This document shows positions 44,580 to 57,156 of a stretch of 64,000 bases of DNA, piece by piece (positions within the stretch are counted from its first letter, which is position 1; every line of letters starts with the position of its first letter). A program made the translations under genes and the position numbers. This DNA is from Jacaranda mimosifolia (Eukaryota > Streptophyta > Magnoliopsida > Lamiales > Bignoniaceae): assembly GCA_018894105.1 (NCBI GenBank), contig CM032131.1, positions 18,271,578-18,335,577 on the forward strand, written 5' to 3'. Under the pieces are notes generated by a model. The model saw only the letters and a program-made list of their open reading frames with translations. It had not been told where the DNA came from and searched no databases.

Positions 44580-45160
44580 GGGGTTGGCTTCATGCCGAAC
44601 GCTTGTAGTATTGAGAGTGTGTGATCAAGGTCGTCCAGAAGATTTTTCGCTTATTCAATTTTGACGATCATGTCTTTGACATAGACCTCCATGGATTTTT
44701 CGATCTTATTTTTGAACATAAAGTTCACTAATCTCTGATAAGTCGTACCTTCATTTTTGAGCCCAAAGGGCATGACTAAGAAACAATATACCCCATTGGG
44801 GACAACAAAAGATGTTTTGTCCCTGTTCTCGTGTGCCATGAAAAATTTGACAATAACTTTGGAAAGCATCGATCATGCTTAGTAATTCACAACCAGCAGT
44901 GGAATCGACTAGTAAATCTATATGAGGTAGGGGTGAGGATCTTTAGGGCAAACTTTATTCAAGTCAGTAAAATCATTACACATGCACCATTTTCTTTCAT
45001 TCTTAGGGACAAGTACAATGTTATAAAGGCAGCTAGGGTATTGAATTTCTATAATATATCCTGCCTCTAAGAGTTTGTTGACCCTTCTCCTAATGATTTG
45101 GCATCTTTTGGCGTTAAAGGTCTTGGTCTTCTGCTTCATTGGCTTGTATAAGGGGTCCAC
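44580..45160 (-). pseudogene. pol: Tat-2 reverse transcriptase relic, catalytic Asp lost
   Basis: Two frame pieces: KLLEAGYIIEIQYPSCLYN ... MCNDFTDLNKVCPKD (45160-44918) and NRDKTSFVVPNGVYCFLVM ... EVYVKDMIVK (44869-44651). The active-site YVDD reads YVKD at about 44683-44672, so the enzyme is dead even apart from its stops. Confidence 0.8.
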
Positions 45161-45559
45161 ATTTAGACGATGGACTATGATGCTGGGGTCGATTCCCTAG
45201 AGGTTGGAGGCCTTCCAAGCAAAAGTATCAATATTTCGTTTGAGGAAATCGACCATGAGGCACTCTATGCTATCCCTTATGTTAGTACTAATTCTGGTGG
45301 TCTTGCCGGCTTTCGAGGCTCTAGCTTGATTATCTTGAACTCACTGATAGGTTCCACTCTGGTCTCTTCGAGTTTCTTCTTCTTCTTGCTCTATTGTCCC
45401 TCCTCAGAATTCCCTACTGGGGCGTCCCCCGAAGGTCTCAACTTTGGTCAACTCTTTGCTTTATGGCCTCGATCGAAATTGTGTAACAATGCCATGCTTT
45501 CTTTGCATTACACAATAGTTCCCCCGTACTTGCGGCAGTCGAAAACTTGACCTTCATGT

Positions 45560-47686
45560 GGTAGGTCGAAATAGCAGTGTGGAAGTTGTTCAGGTCATCC
45601 GATTATGGCATTGTATGCAAAAGGAGCATCAGCAATTAGGTAATTGATCATAAGGGTTCTCTTCTAGAGAGCTTCCCCGGATGATGTAGAGAGGTTGATA
45701 GATCCCTCTAGCATGATTTTCGTTCCTCTAAATCTGATCAGCGGTGTCATGACTGGCTCAAACTTTAGCTTTCCCAACTTTATTTTCTCCAAGGTCAAAA
45801 AGAATATGATATCTGTAGAACTGCCATTGTCGACCAGGATCTTCCCAACCTCAAAATTTGCTATCTCTACAGATATAACCAAAGGGTAGTCCAGTTTCCT
45901 GTCTATTCCAAGACTTTCGATGTGCGGTGGTTTGCATCTGAAAAAGAAATTGGCTCTGCACTGGTAGACAATTGAAAAACAGTTTTGACCGAATAGGATT
46001 TGGTCGACTCCAACCTGCGCTGGTGCTGCCTTCTAGCTGACTTTGAATCTCCACCGATTGGGCCTCCTGCAATGGTGTCGATCACTCCTCTGAGGGGTGG
46101 GCAGGGCTTATGGGCAGCTTTCTTTCCTTTGTCTTCTTTCCTCGGGCTAACCGACCTTTCTCTACAGGGAGTCTGGTCGATTTTGCCTGCTTCATGTCGT
46201 GCGCTCTTATTGACAAACTTCTTTAGGTGGCCCTATCGAATCAAATTCTCTATCTCATCATGGAGGTTGAAGCAGTTTTTCGTGCCGTGGCCCCTTTGCT
46301 TGTGGAAATGACAGTATTTTTTAGATTTCTTCATTACCTCTATTTTAGTCAGCTTTCTTGATTTTTTCAAGAGGTTGTCATATTGGATGGCAAATAACAC
46401 CTCTTTTCTCGGAAGATTGAGTGGAGTGTAATCACGGAAATGCTTGATGGGGAATCAACGTCCTTTTTTGTTCTGGCGGTCGTCTTTCTTTTTGGCTTTT
46501 CTCTTCTCGGCCTCAGGATTACCATATTTCAATCTATTCATGTTTTCTTGAGTTATATATCTCTCTGCAAGGTGGAGTAGCTCTTCTATCGATCTAGTCC
46601 GTTCCTGTTCCAAAGCATTGGTGCATTCTTTGTGTCACAGGCCTGAGAAAAGTACATCAATCAGAAATTCGATCTGTGGACTATCAATCTTCAGAACTTC
46701 AGTGTTGAATTTGGTGAAAAAATTACGAAGCAAATCTCCCTCATTCTGTTTAACTATATGTAAGTGGATGTGGAGGAGCTTCGCCTTCCTTTAGCTAGCA
46801 AACTGATGCAGGAATTTGTCACACTATTGGTCGTACGAGTAAATAGATGCTGGCTCTAACTTCACAAACCAGCCTAGTGCAATGCCCTGGAAGGTGGTTA
46901 CAAACATCTTCACATGGATGTGTTCATTGTGCCCATGCAACTGCATCATGTATTCGAACTGCAACGGGTGTTTGTTTGGATTCGACAAGCCATTGTATCT
47001 AGGTAGTCCTTTAGGGACCTTAGCATCGACAGCGATGCGCTCGTCGATAATATCCTAAATGAACGGTGATTCTCTCTCTCATCAAGACCTCTGACCCTCT
47101 TCATGGTAAAGGTTCCGTTCAATGTATCTCCTTGAGATCTCCTCGAGCCGCCTGTTAAGCTGTTGAACTTGGTAGGAGACTTTTTCCCATTTTTCTCGGT
47201 TGGCTTAGGTGAGATTCCTATTAGTCTGTTGCCTCCCGTACTCAACTTTATAGCACTGTTGGGCTTGAATGGGTCAACGCCATGGTCAACTGAATTCGCA
47301 ACTTCTTTATGGGGGTGTTGTCGAGCTTCCTTTCTTGGAAATCACACGGGACTGTCATCTCGTCGAGTGGGGGGTCGTCGAGCCTCTAGTCGACCCCTCT
47401 CTTCCCTGGCGGGCCTTTCTTTTCGCTGAGTGGGCTGGGGTGTAGCACTGGCCGCTGGCCCAGGCGAGACCGTGTGCCGATTCAGGACCGCTGAGAGTTG
47501 GGTAGAGATTTAAGCAGATATTTGCTCACTTATAAGTTGCATAAATTGGGGCATGGTCAGGGTGACCATCTATTTCAGTTGGGCGCTAAATGCTGGCAAA
47601 TCTGTTTCTGGTTGAGGTCGAGGAAGGGAGGTTAGCGACCTCTTGATCTCCTATCTCTCCTAAGTGGCTCACCTAGTGTTGACCAT
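45560..47686 (-). pseudogene. gag: Tat-2 gag and protease relic
   Basis: Gag begins at ATG 47686 (MVNTR then a stop). The zinc-knuckle-like YCHFHKQRGHGTKNCFNL lies near 46310-46250. The protease motif KILVDNGSSTDIIF lies in the 45882-45664 frame, keeping the DNGS core. Multiple stops and frameshifts. Same order and motifs as Tat-1. Confidence 0.78.
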
Positions 47687-47729
47687 TTTCTCAATTGCGA
47701 ACTTTGTGTTTCCCACAGGCGGCGTCAAA

Positions 47730-48620
47730 TGATGATGGTGAAAATTGCATTTTGATGTATTAGGCTAAAATCGAATGAAATTAACTTAGGGGGGGTCGAA
47801 GAGTGAGCTTCTAGTGAATTGGGTCGAGTTTATAATCAACAGCAAACATCAGGTTAGTTGAGATGCCCTCGGCTAAGGCACTTCGATGCTCAAGCTAGTA
47901 TGGATCGACTAAAGAAATGAGTAGAGGAGTAAGGGCACAGGATAAGAAATAGCATACCTTCTAAGAGGCTGGCTGTGGGCTATTTATAACCTTCTCAAGA
48001 GGGTTGAGATGTTCGTGATGCCCCTACTACTAGGTATGGGCAATTTGTTATCACATAGGGATCTTTAGGTCTTCTCCCACTATTGTACTATTCCATATGG
48101 CGCCGCCTCATGCTCTTCAGGACAAGAGGTACATTGGGAGCGTGCCAGCCCACAGACGACTGTAAAGGATGGCATGGGCAGAGGCATGCGCCATTAATGT
48201 AGAGGCGTACCAGCTGATGGATCATTTAATACGGCATAGAGGCTGTCATCTTCCCTCGACCGTGCAGGTTGAGGGGCTGGCCAATGTGAAACAACGCACT
48301 CGGTCGACATCCTGCTAGGGTTTGCCAACAGGTGTAGAGATCTAACCTTAGCGCACTAAAATCAATCGACCCACACGGTTGAGTCTTCACTGGTGGGGCC
48401 AGACCAGGACAGTCGAGTCTCAATACTTGTCAATATCAACCCGCCACAACGTGCTGAAGTCGATCGACCAACATGATCGAGTCTCTACTGTTGATGATCG
48501 ACCAGGGGGACGAGTCTTGGTACCTCTGGTCGATCGCTTGCTCAAACCATGATTGATTGTGTCCCGTTTCTACTCGTTTGGGTTGCTTTAGGTTTGGACC
48601 CATTGAGCCATCCTATAATA
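47730..48620 (-). repeat. Tat-2 5' LTR (891 bp)
   Basis: Starts at 47730 next to the primer-binding site TCCCACAGGCGGCGTCAAA (reverse complement) and ends TCCTATAATA, the diverged counterpart of TCTTATATCA at 37042. Confidence 0.86.
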
Positions 48621-48621
48621 A

Positions 48622-48691
<70 letters not shown>
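48622..48691. repeat. (AAT)n microsatellite, about 23 units
   Basis: A pure AAT repeat directly at the Tat-2 outer LTR boundary. The opposite flank (36141-36153) is also AATAAT, so it probably expanded from the insertion target. Confidence 0.95.
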
Positions 48692-48693
<2 letters not shown>

Positions 48694-49409
48694 GAGTCGT
48701 GTCTCTATCAACATCTCTTTGATTTTATTTTATTTTTTTATGTAATAAAGGTATTCTAACTTTATCACAAAAATCAAACATTTGGGTTATACAATATTTT
48801 ATGACTTTTTTAATAGCATTTTACTAACAAATTGAAGAAAACTTGCAAAGTTGCAATAATAAAAATAATAATTTCAAAAAATGAATTATTGTGGATACAA
48901 TTTTTTTGTATAAATGCATAGAACATAATGGATGAAATAAAAAATACATGTATTGGCTGATATAATTTGAATAAAAGTGATGTTCTAACTACTTTATTAT
49001 AGACTTATCAAACAAAGAATTTTTAAAAATAATATTTTGAAAAATATTTATCAATAAAATAATTACCAATAAATATTTTTATTTTAATATTTTTTTTCAA
49101 AAGGATAAATGGATCATTCAAAATAATTTCATGCTTTCCTATCAGTTATTATTAATTACCAATCATGCGATGAAAATCCATTAAGGAATATCAACTCCAT
49201 TTCTTTCTCACTTTTTGTACATACCAAGTATAAAATAAGTTATACCAACATCATTTTACTCATATTCAATTCCATTTTAAAGTCACTACATTCACATTTA
49301 ATTCTATTCATGCATACCAATTACCCTCAAGAGATTGCATTTGTACAATTCTCTCTAGTAATATGGGCTTGGACTTCGAATGAATTGGTTGGTTGCTAGT
49401 AACTTCATC
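48692..49409. other. AT-rich intergenic stretch
   Basis: No coding, RNA or repeat structure recognised. Confidence 0.4.
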
Positions 49410-50326
49410 TGGTTCGAACTTTGACTAATAATGGGCCATATTTTGACTGGATCATGATAAATCCGAATTTCAATCATATCTAAAATTCTATAGAATATGT
49501 GGTTGGTATTACCATATTTAAATTCAGATAAAAGTTGGATATCGAAAAAAAAATCCGAATTTGGATACTCCCAAATAATCATATATTTGTTATTTTTCTA
49601 GAAATTTAGCAGAATCTAATTCAAAACAATCATTCTTAAAAAAACATACACACGACATATTAGTAAATAAATTTTCAAGTCTATTGATCATTTAAAAGTA
49701 ATAATATAATATAACTTTTTTTTTTACACTAATAATATAATATAACTTAATCACATTCATTTACAAGATCGTTCCATTTTAGGTTGCATTGCTAATAATA
49801 GTATTTATTTGAGATTATAAATATATAATAGTTATACTTAATTCTTCAATCAATTAATTATATACTTATTTTGATTATATCAATATTTACATTGCATTCT
49901 TGCCGTATCATGACATTCTACTCCATCTCATTATTCTTCCCACATCATTTTCTATTATAAAAATAGAAAATCAAGTGATGTAATTATGATGCAGACAAGT
50001 TTAAAATCTAACAATTTATATGAAAAATAACTAATTTGATACATTACTTCCTTCATCCAAAAACTCATTTTGGCACAACTATAGGACGATGTGTGTACAT
50101 ATATATATAATACTATATATATATGTATAATACTATATATATTCGGATTAAAATTATTAATGGATTAGATCGAGCAAAATTCATATTTGCTCCATTTATT
50201 TTAGATTACAAACTTTTTTAATCGGATCATATCTATCGAATCTTTTATCGATTAAAGATCCTAAATAATCGGATTGGATTCAAACTGAATTCGATTTAAA
50301 ATTTGCTCCATTGATTGATAGCCCTA
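49410..50326. mobile_element. Decayed hAT-type MITE of the TAGGGCTRTCAA family
   Basis: The right end, read inward, is TAGGGCTATCAATCAATGG; the following subterminal sequence (TTATTTAGGATCTTTAA) closely matches the left end of 32394-33691. The left terminus is diverged (about 49410), but its neighbouring sequence aligns with 38220-38300. No target duplication remains. Confidence 0.65.
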
Positions 50327-51373
50327 ATTTTGGGTAATATTTGGATCCAAACACCACCCATTTTTTCTAAGAATTTGTTTGTTTGCTTTGATATTGTATG
50401 ATCCATACATAATTCAACTCAATTTCAGTATTTGTTTCACTTTTTATCACCAATGATACAGTTATGGTCCGACATGCATTGAAGGCCAAATTTGGCTTAT
50501 GTATCAAGATCTTGAGATATAATGTCTTTCTACTTAAGTTGGAAATAAATTCTAAATTATCAAAAGACCTTTTTGCCACTCAAAAATATGGATGAGAAAG
50601 TTTGTAAATATGAGAATATTTTTAGAAATTACAGATATTATCCAATGGGGTGTCAAACATACAACCAAAATTGCATATTAAGTTATTTAAAATATGCAAA
50701 CAAACATTATATATAATACACAACAACCTACTACTTGTCCTAATTATGTATATTATGTCTAATCCAAATACACCAAGTGAACAAGCTCTAAAGATGTAGT
50801 TACCAAGTAAATACTACAACGTAATTGCACCAATTGAAGAGAAAAATTCTGATGCTCCAATCATTTTATACACAGCGAAGGAATTCAAATCGATGGACAG
50901 AGCCAAAGCTTCATAACTGAACCAAATTTCCACCTCCGAAGAAAAGAAGACAAAAAGGAAAACAAGAAGCAAGAAAAAGGAAGTTCCAAAAATAACTTAG
51001 GAAGCATACCACTGCAAAATCAGGAGGGTATTGATAGATGTTGAGAAAAAAGGAAAAAAAAGAAATATAACATTAACCACTGCTTAAGCTATTTTCTTCT
51101 GCCCTCCATCACCTACTCCTCACTACTGTTGTTCATGCATATCACAGGCACGCTCAAACTGCACAACATGTAGTTCGACTAAATTTAGGACCTCTTCTTC
51201 CGTTAAATCCATTCCATGTAAGCAAACATACTGTGAAGATAAAAAAATATTGTCGATACAACCTTGGTATCGTTCAATGCAATGAAAAATTCATAGTGAG
51301 GTTTCCAAACCTCCTCTATCCCATTCTTAAGATTCATACCCAAAGAAACAAGTTGGACCATAGCTTAAAAAAG
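50327..51373. other. 3' flank of the LRR gene
   Basis: AT-rich. The part nearest 51373 (to about 50870) is plausibly the 3' UTR of the minus-strand LRR gene. No other gene seen. Confidence 0.45.
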
Positions 51374-53740
51374 TCAAGCCTTGTCCTTCAATGCAGGATG
51401 ATGGTGAGAACGGTTTTTCGATCTTTGTTTGACATTCTGAGCTGCGCTGGCACTGCTTCTCCGCACACTGTGGGAAGATGAACCCCCTTGGCGTACCACC
51501 CGTTTCACGGCTTTTCTTCGAGCATTCCAGCTACTGTTTCCAAGTGCAGCTTTAGCATTGGCATCTGCACGTATCTCCCGAGCCTTTTGTGGGTTTATTG
51601 GTTGCCTGTTGAGTAGTGCAAGTTTTGGCAGAAGACTGCATACCGTTTTGCGCAGTTGGTCATCACTGATATTGCTCTGAATAGGATTGCCCAACAGATT
51701 GACAGCTATTAGAGAATTGTAATTTGCTACAAGCTGCCCAAGTGCTTTTGCTGTGGTTATTCTGTTAAAGCTCAGGTCCAACACAGTCAGCTTCAAAAGC
51801 CTATGCAGCCCTTCAACGTTACTTATCTTGTTGCCCGCAAGATAGAGCTCTTTAATAAGCGTGCAATTTGACAACCCTGATAGCATCCAAAGACACAGGG
51901 CTGAATTAGCAATCCAGCTCATGTTTCAGCCATCTATTTTGCTCAATTTAAGCAACAGGTTCCAGAAGATGCTTACCTTGACCAATTCTGGAAATTCGGT
52001 TGTAACTGAGATCAAGCACCCGCAGCCGAGTCAACTCCCTCAGACCTTCAATAGTGCTTATCTTGTTCCTGGATAAATTAAGTATGTGGAGACCCTTTGG
52101 CAGAGACCCTGGAGTTATATGAACTGCAATTGGAGTGTCATAAATCATTTAGCAACCAAAGAACTAATAAGTATCCAATTAATCGCATTAATCAGGGGTT
52201 TAAATTACTGAGGTTATAATAATGTACCTACGAAATTGCCAGACAAGTTGACTGATCGAAGACTAGAAAGATGTGAAACGGAGGGTATGGCTTTCAGTCC
52301 AATGCCTGTAATATGAGCCACAGTTGAATTAGAATTCAGGGACTGGACAACAGTATTGGCGTGTGAAATCTCCTCCAGAATGTTTGTATCAGGATGTCGA
52401 GTCAAATGAGACGAGCCTCTTCCCGGCGATGTACCATTTTCAGGAGAAGGTGGGAAGAGAATACCAGCATCGTCATCGTTGTCAACTTCATATGGAGGCT
52501 CCGTGGTAACTTCTTTCACCCACTCATTAACTCTTGCCAAAGGAGATGAATCTGTAGGAAAAGCAACCCACTGATTTTGAGGCCACATTCCAGAAACTCC
52601 ATAAAATTCATCCCAGCTCTGACTATCCATGTTACACTTGCCTTTGTCCACAGATTCTCCAGTTAATGAACCAGGAGATCTCAACTTGCTTGTGTCTATG
52701 GCTTGCCTAGGTTCTAAAGTATCTGAAGAGTAGCCACCATGCTGGTTGAGAGCAGAAGGCTTGACTTCAATTGGCTGTGGTTTAGCGGTTCCTGCTCTAT
52801 GTAGGTTCCTGTGGCTCCAGAGGAACAATTTCCACCACAATCTCCGGCTCCTAGAGGGAAGTATCTGGCTAGAAGAATGCTTCTTCAAAATCACTTTGTC
52901 GGCACTGCAATTTGTCCTGATAGAAACAGGACTTGTGGCATCCCCTACGAGAACTTTCTCTGCATACATTTCAGTCAATATCTGCATGTCCTCATAAGAT
53001 TTACACTTTGAAGGAGGCAGTTGATCATCAAGCTCTCGGCACATACTTCTCACTGCTAAATTAGAGCAGGAGCGCTTCAGCTTTGGGGAAGCCCAAAATT
53101 CAGCTTTTCCAGTGCCCGGATCACTTACATGTCCACTTGCAATCATCTCTAACACTTCTTCAGTGTTACTGTTTCGCAACTTGTCATCCACATAATCATC
53201 TAAATATACGGAGCAGGAACTGTTATTTCCTTCAACTGTGGGGGCTTTTTCTTCATTTGAGTTTTCATAATGGGCTTGAAAATAAAAATCAGGATCCCTC
53301 TTCATTGACAGTGTCTCGTCCTGCTCATCTCCCCCTTCGTAATCCACCTCACCAGAATCAGCACAAACTGGGCTGTCATGATTCATAACCTTGACCTTGC
53401 ACCTAGAACTTCCTGGAATTCGGAAAGGAACAGGAACACTAAAAGAAGTTGATCTCAACTCAGTAGTTTCTGAAGATGTTTGGAGATGCTCAAGCTTTAC
53501 ATGCAAAGTCTTGACATTCTTCTCATTATCAGCAAGCTTAACAGAATTACTTTCTCCCTACAAGAAAATATAAAATGAAATGTTCAGTTTGAGCATAACA
53601 TAAAGAAACCTACATAATAGACATCTAAAGTGTAAAAGTCTTTAGAAGAAAATCAAAGAACAAGAACCAATTCACTGAAACATACTCACCTTATCTTTCT
53701 TTTTCCTCAAGGAAGAACAAAAGCAATTAAGAGACGACAT
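51374..53740 (-). CDS. SDS22-like leucine-rich-repeat protein (outer arm dynein light chain 1-like)
   Basis: Four exons on the minus strand: 53740-53690, 53557-52228, 52123-51977 and 51876-51374. All junctions have GT/AG and the phases agree, giving 677 codons including the stop (676 aa). The N terminus is MSSLNCFCSSLRKKKDK, Cys/Lys-rich and short in exon 1. Residues about 18-420 are acidic, Ser-rich and probably disordered (YEGGDEQDETLSMKRDPDFY). From about residue 425 come SDS22-type LRRs of about 22 residues (LKAIPSVSHLSSLRSVNLSG; LHILNLSRNKISTIEGL; LRVLDLSYNRISRIGQ; IKELYLAGNKISNVEGL; LTVLDLSFNRITTAKAL), then an LRR cap and a basic C-terminal tail (ARRKAVKRVVRQ). Plant homologues are annotated by similarity to outer-arm dynein light chain 1, but flowering plants lack axonemes, so the role is probably protein scaffolding. 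The gene appears intact. Confidence 0.92.
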
Positions 53741-54832
53741 TATCAGAAGACGACCTCACTCCAAATTTTCCCCTACAAGGGGAGAAAAACTCACAAACAA
53801 CTCTTTTGTATCTATTTATCTATGTAGCTTTTAGCGTCTTTCCTTCCTCTTCCCCTTTCAGCAGCAACTTTATATCCTATTGAAGCTCTTACATCTCTGA
53901 AAGCAGAGCTCTCAACAGACAATAGAAAGAAGAAATTTGTCAATAACAGACTTTCACTTTGGATTAGCCATAATCAACTGGTAGTTTCCAAAACAATGAT
54001 AGATCCCAAGTTGATGAACACCAAAGTGGACGAGTTCAGTTTCAAGCCCCTGATGGTCTTGTTTTCTCCCTTCTCAAGCAGCAAGAAAGTTCAAGAATAC
54101 AGGGGTCAGCCAGAGAGACAAACTCAGCAGTGTATCTCCGGAAGCTTCACCAACCTCATTCCTGTAAACCCCACAATTCTATATTAGAAACCCGTTTCAA
54201 GAGAAACAAACAACAAAATGGAAAACCCAATTTTTTTTGAAAAAACAAAGGGACCTATTTGAACTTAGAGAGGCCAGAAATTGCAGGTCTTTCAACCAGT
54301 CAAAGGAGTTATATATCAAGAAGCAACTTTTGTTTGAGCAGAACTACGTGGAGAGTAGTGAACATCACGAAACATAGATCCTCAATATCTAAAGTTTCTT
54401 GATATAGAAAGCCATGAAAAGATTGACCCTCGATTAATGAAAACTCATTAGAGGGCACAAATATGGAAGGATAGACAAGTGTGTGTGTGTGTGTATATAT
54501 ATATATAGTTACCAAATACATACATGAAATTTGCCAGGGCTGAAATCTTCCGAACCAACAACACACGAACCCAAATCGATCTGTTGTCTTTGTGCGTGTT
54601 TGCGATGGTGCAATTGTGTGTGAAAGAAGTGGAAGAATACATATAGTTGTTATGGGGGTTGTGAGGTCAGAGGTGGGTTGTGAGGTGAGGGCAGAAGAGA
54701 CTAGAAATAGATGGCAATTTTAGGAACGAACATACGCGCAATCTACGCGGCCACCTGTTCGTTTTAAAATATACCACGGAATGAATTATTGCATCTTATT
54801 TAATTCAAATAATTGAATGTATCTATGTAAAC
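53741..54832 (-). promoter_or_regulatory. 5' UTR and promoter region of the LRR gene
   Basis: An acceptor-like TTTACAG|GAATGAGG at about 54167 and a donor-like TTG|GTAACTATAT near 54508 suggest a 5' UTR intron of about 340 bp. A (GT)n(AT)n microsatellite at 54479-54507 lies at that donor. The transcription start is not determined. Confidence 0.4.
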
Positions 54833-55547
54833 TTTTTTTTTAAAGGAAGACCGCATTATGCGGATGGTTTAAGACAATGAACCCCAACGTGTATATTAGG
54901 CCTCAAAAGAGTTTACAAAGATGTACCAGAGATAGATCATGAAATCCAAAAAAGGAGGAAGTACAACTTCCTTTACATCCATGTAATAATAGAGAAAGGG
55001 GAAGGAACTTATTCCTTTACATTTATGTAATGAAAAAAAAGAAACTATGGATAAAGAACTACGCAGCTGTTCTAAACTAAGCAAAGAAAATGATTCATAT
55101 CCTTATGCCAAAACCAATGATGATCATACTTCTATTCGGTTACTGTCCAGCCGGCTTCAAAATGATTCCAAAAGACAAATGAGAACCAACAAACATTAAG
55201 GAAATTCCAGCCAAAGTGATTACTTGTTCCTAAAGTAGGGGTAGCTAAGTTCCTCCATTCGAAGCAAAACATGTATCTTATGGGGCAGCTGATTATGGTG
55301 AAGGATAGATCCATGATCTTGTGAGCAGGCAGCTTTGGCTAAGTGGTTAGCAATGACGTTTCCTTCCCTGTATATATGGCAGAATTTCACCACAAGCTTG
55401 CTGGCAAGTTGCTGGATTCGGGGGATTAGGTGTACCAAATTCCAATGACAGGTTTCAGCATTCTGAATAAGGTGAAGGGCCACAAGCGCATCCATCTCAA
55501 CGACGATGTTTTGGATATTCCTTTCCTCACAAATTTCCAATCCTTAG
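54833..55547 (-). mobile_element. 5'-truncated LINE tail with RNase H domain
   Basis: On the minus strand the frame 55540-55220 encodes an RVT_3-type RNase H: NIVVEMDALVALHLIQNAE, WNLVHLIPRIQQLASKL, VKFCHIYREGNVIANHLAKA. The REGN..A..LAK signature is typical of plant L1-type LINEs. The segment ends in a nine-base A run on the minus strand (plus-strand T run 54833-54841), a probable poly(A) tail. The upstream RT is missing, as in normal 5' truncation. Confidence 0.65.
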
Positions 55548-57156
55548 CCCCAATTGCTTTTCCATTTCACTCCTATACTCTTTAATTTTTCAAAGGCTTC
55601 GAACTTGTTCTTCATAAAAAACACGTGTTCGAACCGACTAGTCATTGGTGAAGGTGATGAAGTAGGAATAACCTCCTTTCCCACTAACTCTTAGTGGTTC
55701 ACAAACGTCTGTATGGATCAAATCCAAGAGACTTGTGAAGTGCTTCGTTTGTCCTACAAAAGAAGCTTTGGTCATTTTTTCCTTTAAACAAGATTCACAA
55801 GTAGAAAGGTCCTCAATGCTACTAACATTTAGTGCTTTGAGAGCTTCTAACTTGCTTATCCTATTCTTAGAGATATGACCAAGTCTTGCATGCCAAAGAA
55901 TGACGTCTTCTTGGATATCTAATTTTCTTTTACTTGATTGAATGTGCATTAGTGAAGGTTGAGAATCAAGTATGTACAATCCATTTATTAATATACCTTG
56001 AGCAATCAAAGAACCATTATTTAATGCTTCCAACTTCCTATTCGATATAGAAAAATCAAATCCTTCATTATCAAGAATGAGAATTGAAATAATATTCTTT
56101 ACAAGATAGGGTACATAATAAATGGGATCAAGTACAAAGCAAGCATTCCCCAAGTCCAACTTGACAACGCCTTGGAAAGTGGCTGCAACTCTTGCTCCAT
56201 TTCCTAAGGAGAGGATCATATCCCTTTCACGAAGACTCTTTCTTCTTTCCATCCCCTGTAACGAATTACAAATGTGAGAACCGCTAGTGGTATCAAATAT
56301 CCATGTGGAAGAATTAGTCGTCATGTGTACTTCAATAAAGTACATACCCTTCTCAAGGGTTGCAAGGTATGCTTTGCAATTTCTTTTCCAATGCCCCTTT
56401 TCACTATAGTGGAAACAACTAGCTTCGGTTCTAAACTTCTTCTTAACCCTCTTAAAACTCTTCTTGGGTTGCTTCCCTTTCGAGGAAGAACTTTTCTTCC
56501 TCTTACCTCCCCTTCTAGGCCCTTTGACTTGGAGAAAGATGCAAGCATAGGGGCTTCTCCTTTCTCATAGTCGCCTCCATGGTCACAAGCATATTGATCA
56601 ATTCGTTAATCGTAACATTTTGCTTGGACATATTAAAGTTCATAACGAATTGATCATATGATGGTGGCAATGACTATAAGATCAAATCCACGTAAAGGTC
56701 ATTGTCCATGACCACATCTAATTGCCTAAGCTTCTCGATGAGTCCTATCATCTTGAGGCCGTGATCATGGACATTGGACCCTTCACTCATCCTTGCCCTA
56801 AAGAGCTCTTTAAACAAAGCGAACCTTTCATGTCTACTTTGTACACCATACAACTTTTGCAAGTATACGTAGATCTCTCGAGCATGTTTCATGTGCTCAT
56901 GAGTCTTTTGGAACTCGTTGGACATGGATTCCATCATGACACACCTCAGTTGTAGATCATCATCTACAAATTTAATGAACATTTCACATTGTGCGTCCAT
57001 GGCGTCATCACCTAACGTGTCTATGGACCTTTGAGTAAGGACGTAAGTCCGCTTTTCAGAGTCAAGAATGATTTTAAGGTTTCTTAACCAATTTTGAAAG
57101 TTTGGCCCAGTTAGTTTATTAGTTTCCAAAATGCTTGCGAGTGGATTTTTAGCCAT
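55548..57156 (-). pseudogene. Ty1/copia gag-protease-integrase N-terminal relic
   Basis: Starts at ATG 57156 (MAKNPLASILETNKLTGPNF), a typical copia gag start. It continues through a gag polyprotein (UBN2-like) region, a CCHC knuckle (CFHYSEKGHWKRNC, about 56413-56370), the protease with WIFDTTSGSHICN (about 56300), the GAG-preintegrase motif LWHARLGHISKNRISKL (about 55885), and the integrase start HTDVCEPLRVSGKGGYSYF (about 55700). Stops at about 56672 and 56570. The frame ends at about 55548 where LINE sequence takes over; the integrase core, RT and RNase H are absent. Confidence 0.82.

Larger units (their letters stand above)
36154..48620 (-). mobile_element. Tat-2: older Ty3/gypsy Tat-lineage element, reverse orientation
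   Basis: LTRs at 36154-37042 (3') and 47730-48620 (5'). The mutated primer-binding site is at 47711-47729 and the polypurine run (plus-strand TTCCCCCCCATTTCC) abuts 37042. Going right to left: gag, protease, RT, RNase H, integrase, tandem array, then the oppositely oriented extra gene on the plus strand. It is homologous to Tat-1 in every coding block but with a different LTR sequence. The left flank is ATAAT; the right flank has become an (AAT)n microsatellite, so the target duplication cannot be confirmed. Two hAT MITEs inserted later (38210-38893, 39162-39856). Confidence 0.88.

Noticed and set aside
48557..48745. ORF with a long poly-isoleucine run
   Set aside because: Translation of the (AAT)n microsatellite.
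52746..53011. Plus-strand ORFs across the LRR gene
   Set aside because: Shadows of the long second exon of the minus-strand gene, whose splice junctions and phases are consistent.
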